Positions 6,347-6,498 of a stretch of DNA of 6,498 bases are shown here, one piece after another. The notes beneath the pieces are model-generated. The model ran no database searches and was not told the DNA's origin. It saw only the letters and a program-made list of their open reading frames with translations. The translations under genes and the position numbers were made by a program. Every line of letters begins with the position of its first letter. The stretch's first letter is position 1. Origin of the DNA: an uncultured Bacteroides sp. (lineage in GTDB: Bacteria > Bacteroidota > Bacteroidia > Bacteroidales > UBA11471); contig CAJLYN010000127.1 of assembly GCA_905210875.1 (NCBI GenBank), forward strand, positions 1 through 6,498. The letters run 5' to 3'.

Positions 6347-6498
6347 TTATAAGGTATGCAACTCAAATCCCGCCTGCCGCAAATGGTCCCAGAACGAGGG
6401 ATAGGACTTGCTCACCACCTCGGGATGGCGTATTTCAAGCCCCGGGAAAAAGAGGGCGGCCGGAGCAAAAGCCATGGCCATGCGGTGATCGTCGTAGG
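6347..6498 (-). CDS. aroA: 3-phosphoshikimate 1-carboxyvinyltransferase (EPSP synthase), C-terminal end
   Basis: Only the last 49 codons are in the window, ending with TAA at 6347-6349. They read YDDHRMAMAFAPAAL, then a variable stretch, then VVSKSYPSFWDHLRQAGFEL. The DDHR-MAMAFA motif and the KSYP-FW-L motif near the end are hallmarks of AroA, which joins shikimate 3-phosphate and phosphoenolpyruvate in aromatic amino-acid synthesis. The His and Arg of DHR belong to a conserved active-site segment, and the Lys of KSYP is also conserved. The next gene begins 15 bases after the stop, so aroA probably leads or belongs to the same transcript. Confidence 0.95.
   Translation of the reverse strand, partial: YDDHRMAMAFAPAALFFPGLEIRHPEVVSKSYPSFWDHLRQAGFELHTL

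Overview
The window looks like chromosomal DNA from a member of the Bacteroidales (phylum Bacteroidota). The evidence is a PorW/SprE-type lipoprotein next to a PorX-type regulator (REC plus PglZ domains), a Bacteroidota-style TsaE, start sites without clear Shine-Dalgarno sequences, and a strong preference for G/C at third codon positions. The genus cannot be read from this window. A moderately GC-rich gut family such as Barnesiellaceae or a relative is only a guess.

All seven genes lie on the minus strand, so transcription runs from high to low coordinates: aroA 3' end (6498-6347), a conserved small membrane-anchored protein with a Cys-rich motif (6331-5882), an ABC-3 family metal-ion permease (5872-5030), porW (4999-2204), porX (2214-667), tsaE (659-213), and a small Imm17-like membrane protein whose end is cut by the window edge (196-1). 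Gaps are 15, 9, 30, -11, 7 and 16 bases. There is no gene-free stretch over 30 bases, and I see no clear promoter or terminator, so this is probably one long operon or a tightly packed part of one.

Functionally it is a mixture: aromatic amino-acid synthesis (AroA), metal transport (one permease without its ATPase or binding protein), cell-surface secretion and its control (PorW and PorX), and tRNA t6A37 modification (TsaE). PorW and PorX are the clear functional pair. In Porphyromonas and Flavobacterium their homologues serve the type IX secretion system (T9SS), and here the two genes overlap by 11 bases.

The most notable observation is in tsaE. The last 25 codons look out of frame. A two-copy ACGC repeat (plus strand, 287-294) sits exactly where the reading frame appears to change, and removing one copy would restore a C-terminus with normal codon use. 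No mobile element, CRISPR array, tRNA or rRNA was seen, and nothing in the window amounts to a clearly new system.
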